DNA from: Nocardia neocaledoniensis
GTDB taxonomy: Bacteria; Actinomycetota; Actinomycetes; Mycobacteriales; Mycobacteriaceae
NCBI RefSeq assembly: GCF_003182135.1
Contig: NZ_QGTL01000003.1
Coordinates: 1 to 64,000 of the forward strand
Direction: 5' to 3'
DNA length: 64,000 nucleotides
A program made the position numbers and the translations under genes. Shown in pieces: positions 62,054 to 64,000 of the stretch; the first letter of the stretch is position 1; the number at the start of each line of letters is the position of its first letter. Under the pieces are notes generated by a model, which worked only from the letters and a program-made list of their open reading frames with translations, made no database searches and had not been told where the DNA came from.

Positions 62054-62091
62054 AAGGGCCCTTGCTGTTCCAGAGAACGGCAAGGGCCCTT
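62054..62091. terminator. hairpin terminator of the pnt operon
   Basis: AAGGGCCCTTGCTGTTC (62054-62070) pairs with GAACGGCAAGGGCCCTT (62075-62091), one G-T wobble in 17, loop of four. It starts 13 bases after the pntB stop when read on the minus strand. Confidence 0.82.
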
Positions 62092-62103
62092 TTGGGTGCG
62101 TGC

Positions 62104-63543
62104 TTACAGCGCCTTCAGTTCCTCGGTGACCGCGCCGACGGACTTCTTGGCGTCGCCGAACAGCATGGAGGTGTGGTCGGCGTAGAACAGCGGGTTGTCG
62201 ATGCCGGCGAAGCCGGAGTTCATCGAACGCTTCAGGACGATGACGCTCTTGGCCTGGTCGACGTTGAGGACCGGCATGCCGTAGATCGGGGACGAGGAGT
62301 CCTCGCGGGCGGCCGGGTTGGTGACGTCGTTGGCGCCGATCACCAGCACCACGTCGGTGCGGTTGAACTCGCCGTTGATGTCGTCCATTTCCTTCATTGC
62401 GTCGTAGGAGACCTCGGCCTCGGCCAGCAGCACGTTCATGTGACCGGGCATGCGACCGGCGACCGGGTGGATCGCGTACTTGACCTCGACACCCTTGCCC
62501 TCGAGCAGGGACGCCATCTCCTTGACCGCGTGCTGGGCCTGCGCGACGGCCATGCCGTAGCCGGGCACCACGATGACCTGGTTGGCGTAGGCCATCTGGA
62601 TCGCGGCGTCGGCCGCCGAGGTCGCCTTGGCCTGCTTGTTCTCGCCACCGGCGCCGCCACCGGCCGCACCGCCGCCGCCACCGAAACCACCGGCGACGAT
62701 GGCCGGGATGGAGCGGTTCATGGCCTTGGCCATCAGGTTGGTCAGGATGGTGCCGGACGCGCCGACGATCATGCCCGCCACGATCATCGCGGTGTTGTTC
62801 AGCGCCAGACCCGCGGCCGCGGCCGACAGACCCGTGAGGGCGTTGAGCAGCGAGATGACGACCGGCATGTCCGCGCCGCCGATGGGCAGCACGACCATCA
62901 GGCCGAGCACACCGGCCAGCACCAGCAGCCCGATCATCCACAGCTGCGAGACGCCACCGTTGTCGGCGCCGAGGCCGATCACCACGGCGCACACGATCGC
63001 GCCGACGAGCAGCAGCAGGTTCAGCGGCTGCTGCAGCTTGCCGATGCCGATCGGCTTGCCGGACAGGATCTCCTGCAGCTTGGCGAAGGCGATGATCGAG
63101 CCCCAGAACGAGACCGAACCGATCACCGCGGCGAACAGCGAGCCGATGATGATGTGGATGTTGGGCTCGTCGTGCAGCGCGGAGAAGCCCGAGCTGTCGA
63201 TGAACTCGGCCCACGCGATCAACGCGACGGTGCCACCACCGACACCGTTGAACGCCGCGACCAGCTGCGGCATCTCGGTCATCTTGGTGCGCACGGCGGG
63301 CGGAACACCCAGTGCCACACCGACGACCAGGCCGGCGCCGATCAGGATCCAGTTGATCATGTCCGCGTGCCGCACCGAGATCAGCGTGGCGATCACGGCG
63401 ATGGCCATGCCGACCGCGGCGATCTGGTTGCCGCGCACGGCGGTCTTGGGACCGGTCAGGCCCATCAGGCCGTAGATGAACATGGAGAAGGCCACGATGT
63501 AGAGGCCGTTGACCAGGTAGGTCATGTTGTCGACTGCGTGCAT
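62104..63543 (-). CDS. pntB: NAD(P) transhydrogenase subunit beta
   Basis: 479 residues, ATG at 63543 sharing a base with the upstream stop (TGATG). The first 270 residues contain eight or nine membrane helices of the proton channel (NMTYLVNGLYIVAFSMFIYG, GVGGGTVALIAWAEFID). A Gly/Ala linker follows, then the NADP-binding domain III with VIVVPGYGMAVAQAQHAVKE, IHPVAGRMPGHMNVLLAEA, VVLVIGANDVTNPAA and IVLKRSMNSGFAGIDNPLF. It couples proton entry to hydride transfer from NADH to NADP+, supplying NADPH. Confidence 0.96.
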   Translation of the reverse strand: MHAVDNMTYLVNGLYIVAFSMFIYGLMGLTGPKTAVRGNQIAAVGMAIAVIATLISVRHADMINWILIGAGLVVGVALGVPPAVRTKMTEMPQLVAAFNGVGGGTVALIAWAEFIDSSGFSALHDEPNIHIIIGSLFAAVIGSVSFWGSIIAFAKLQEILSGKPIGIGKLQQPLNLLLLVGAIVCAVVIGLGADNGGVSQLWMIGLLVLAGVLGLMVVLPIGGADMPVVISLLNALTGLSAAAAGLALNNTAMIVAGMIVGASGTILTNLMAKAMNRSIPAIVAGGFGGGGGAAGGGAGGENKQAKATSAADAAIQMAYANQVIVVPGYGMAVAQAQHAVKEMASLLEGKGVEVKYAIHPVAGRMPGHMNVLLAEAEVSYDAMKEMDDINGEFNRTDVVLVIGANDVTNPAAREDSSSPIYGMPVLNVDQAKSVIVLKRSMNSGFAGIDNPLFYADHTSMLFGDAKKSVGAVTEELKAL

Positions 63544-63845
63544 CACTCGGCCGCCTTCTTCTTACCCTTGAACATGCCGAGCATGCGGTCGGTGACCACG
63601 AAGCCACCGATGACGTTCAGCGTTCCGAACACCACGGCGACGAACAGGATCACCTGCACCAGCAGCGACGGGTCCTTGACATTGCCCAGCGTCACCAGCG
63701 CACCGAGCACCACGATGCCGTGGATGGCGTTGGTGCCCGACATCAGCGGGGTGTGCAGGGTGTTGGGCACCTTGGAGATGACGGCGAATCCGACGAAGCC
63801 GGACAGCACGAGAATCGCGATATTGGCGAGAAGTTCGGTGTACAT
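63543..63845 (-). CDS. pntAb: NAD(P) transhydrogenase subunit alpha, membrane part
   Basis: 100 residues, ATG at 63845, overlapping both neighbours. Three membrane helices (LLANIAILVLSGFVGFAVIS, IHGIVVLGALVTLG, VILFVAVVFGTLNVIGGFVV) and the signature VPNTLHTPLMSGTNAIHG. In many actinobacteria and alpha-proteobacteria the alpha subunit is split like this into a soluble PntAa and this small membrane piece. Part of the proton channel. Confidence 0.96.
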   Translation of the reverse strand: MYTELLANIAILVLSGFVGFAVISKVPNTLHTPLMSGTNAIHGIVVLGALVTLGNVKDPSLLVQVILFVAVVFGTLNVIGGFVVTDRMLGMFKGKKKAAE

Positions 63846-64000
63846 CAGGCTTCCACCTCACGGGTGACACAGGAATCGGCCAGCACCTGATCACTGAAAT
63901 CGGGCGCGAGCTTGCCGTCGACCAGCATCAGTTCCAGCAGCGCGGCGATGTTCTTGGAGTACAGCTCCGAGGCGTGCTCGGGCATGGTGGCCGGCAGGTT
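63845..64000 (-). CDS. pntAa: NAD(P) transhydrogenase subunit alpha, soluble part (C-terminal end only)
   Basis: The last 51 residues are visible before the right edge: NLPATMPEHASELYSKNIAA, then LLELMLVDGKLAPDFSDQVL and an ending CVTREVEA. N-x-P-x-x-M-P-x-H-A-S-x-L-Y-S-K-N is the conserved tail of the NAD-binding domain I protein. It binds NADH and hands hydride to domain III of PntB. Its stop overlaps the pntAb start. Confidence 0.9.
   Translation of the reverse strand, partial: NLPATMPEHASELYSKNIAALLELMLVDGKLAPDFSDQVLADSCVTREVEA

Noticed and set aside
62062..63867. Open frame of about 600 codons opposite pntB/pntAb
   Set aside because: Asp/His/Arg-rich antisense sequence; the opposite strand encodes full transhydrogenase subunits with correct overlaps.
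1..64000. tRNA genes, CRISPR arrays, insertion sequences or phage attachment sites
   Set aside because: No cloverleaf-like sequences, regularly spaced repeats, transposase motifs or terminal inverted repeats with target duplications were noticed by eye; a tRNAscan/ISfinder run would be decisive.

Overview
The window (about 70% G+C by eye) looks like the chromosome of a mycolic-acid actinomycete close to Nocardia. Evidence: two adjacent MspA/NfpA-type porin genes, IdeR/DtxR-type iron boxes, an echA8-echA9-like hydratase pair, a split PntAa-PntAb-PntB transhydrogenase, and GTG starts with 4-nt start/stop overlaps. This is inferred from gene content only. No rRNA, tRNA, CRISPR array, IS element or origin was seen. 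No gap between genes exceeds about 240 bases; the larger ones (18138-18337, 19440-19628, 20448-20681, 39076-39268) hold only promoters or terminator-like hairpins.

Layout. 1-5.0 kb: acyl-CoA hydratase/hydrolase genes, a GlxA-type regulator, a quinone-reductase-like flavoprotein, the 3' remnant of a lost dehydrogenase, and a membrane protein. 5.1-8.4 kb: fused isobutyryl-CoA mutase (IcmF). 8.4-14.5 kb: a TetR regulator divergent from an oxidative set (SDR, diiron protein, a half-size flavin monooxygenase homologue, a Baeyer-Villiger monooxygenase, amidohydrolase), with an 11-bp inverted repeat in the shared promoter. 14.5-22.4 kb: SWIM-protein/SNF2-ATPase pair, secreted HNH lipoprotein, sulfurtransferase, BenE transporter, lipoprotein. 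22.5-23.1 kb: a higBA locus whose toxin gene is broken. 23.1-27.1 kb: Lrp regulator divergent from a branched-chain keto-acid dehydrogenase operon. 27.2-37.7 kb: purine permease, SDR, thioesterase, AraC regulator, Ntn-type acyltransferase, NmrA protein, AAA ATPase and two MFS transporters. 37.7-39.1 kb: two porins.

39.3-61.2 kb is an iron-acquisition island and the most notable part. Two FecCD permeases, an ATPase, a binding protein, an exporter, a ferric-siderophore reductase and a free-standing aryl carrier protein form one + strand operon. A DHB-AMP ligase gene runs opposite to entA-entC-entB, which make 2,3-dihydroxybenzoate (DHB). A 3100-residue NRPS (C-A-PCP-E-C-A-PCP-TE) and a second binding protein follow. 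Four IdeR-type boxes lie at every promoter-bearing gap of the island. The NRPS domain order is that of the enzymes for vanchrobactin and chrysobactin (DHB-D-basic amino acid-L-Ser). The first A domain has a pocket suited to a basic residue; the second pocket is unusual. The predicted product is a catechol siderophore, DHB-D-(Lys/Arg-like)-X, as a monomer, an oligomer or a macrocycle. An unknown secreted protein shares the iron-regulated divergent promoter and sits beside the porins.

61.3-64.0 kb: a FitAB/VapBC-type toxin-antitoxin pair and the start of the pnt transhydrogenase operon, which runs off the right edge. IcmF, the HIBYL-CoA hydrolase and the BCKDH operon give the first half a theme of branched-chain amino-acid catabolism.
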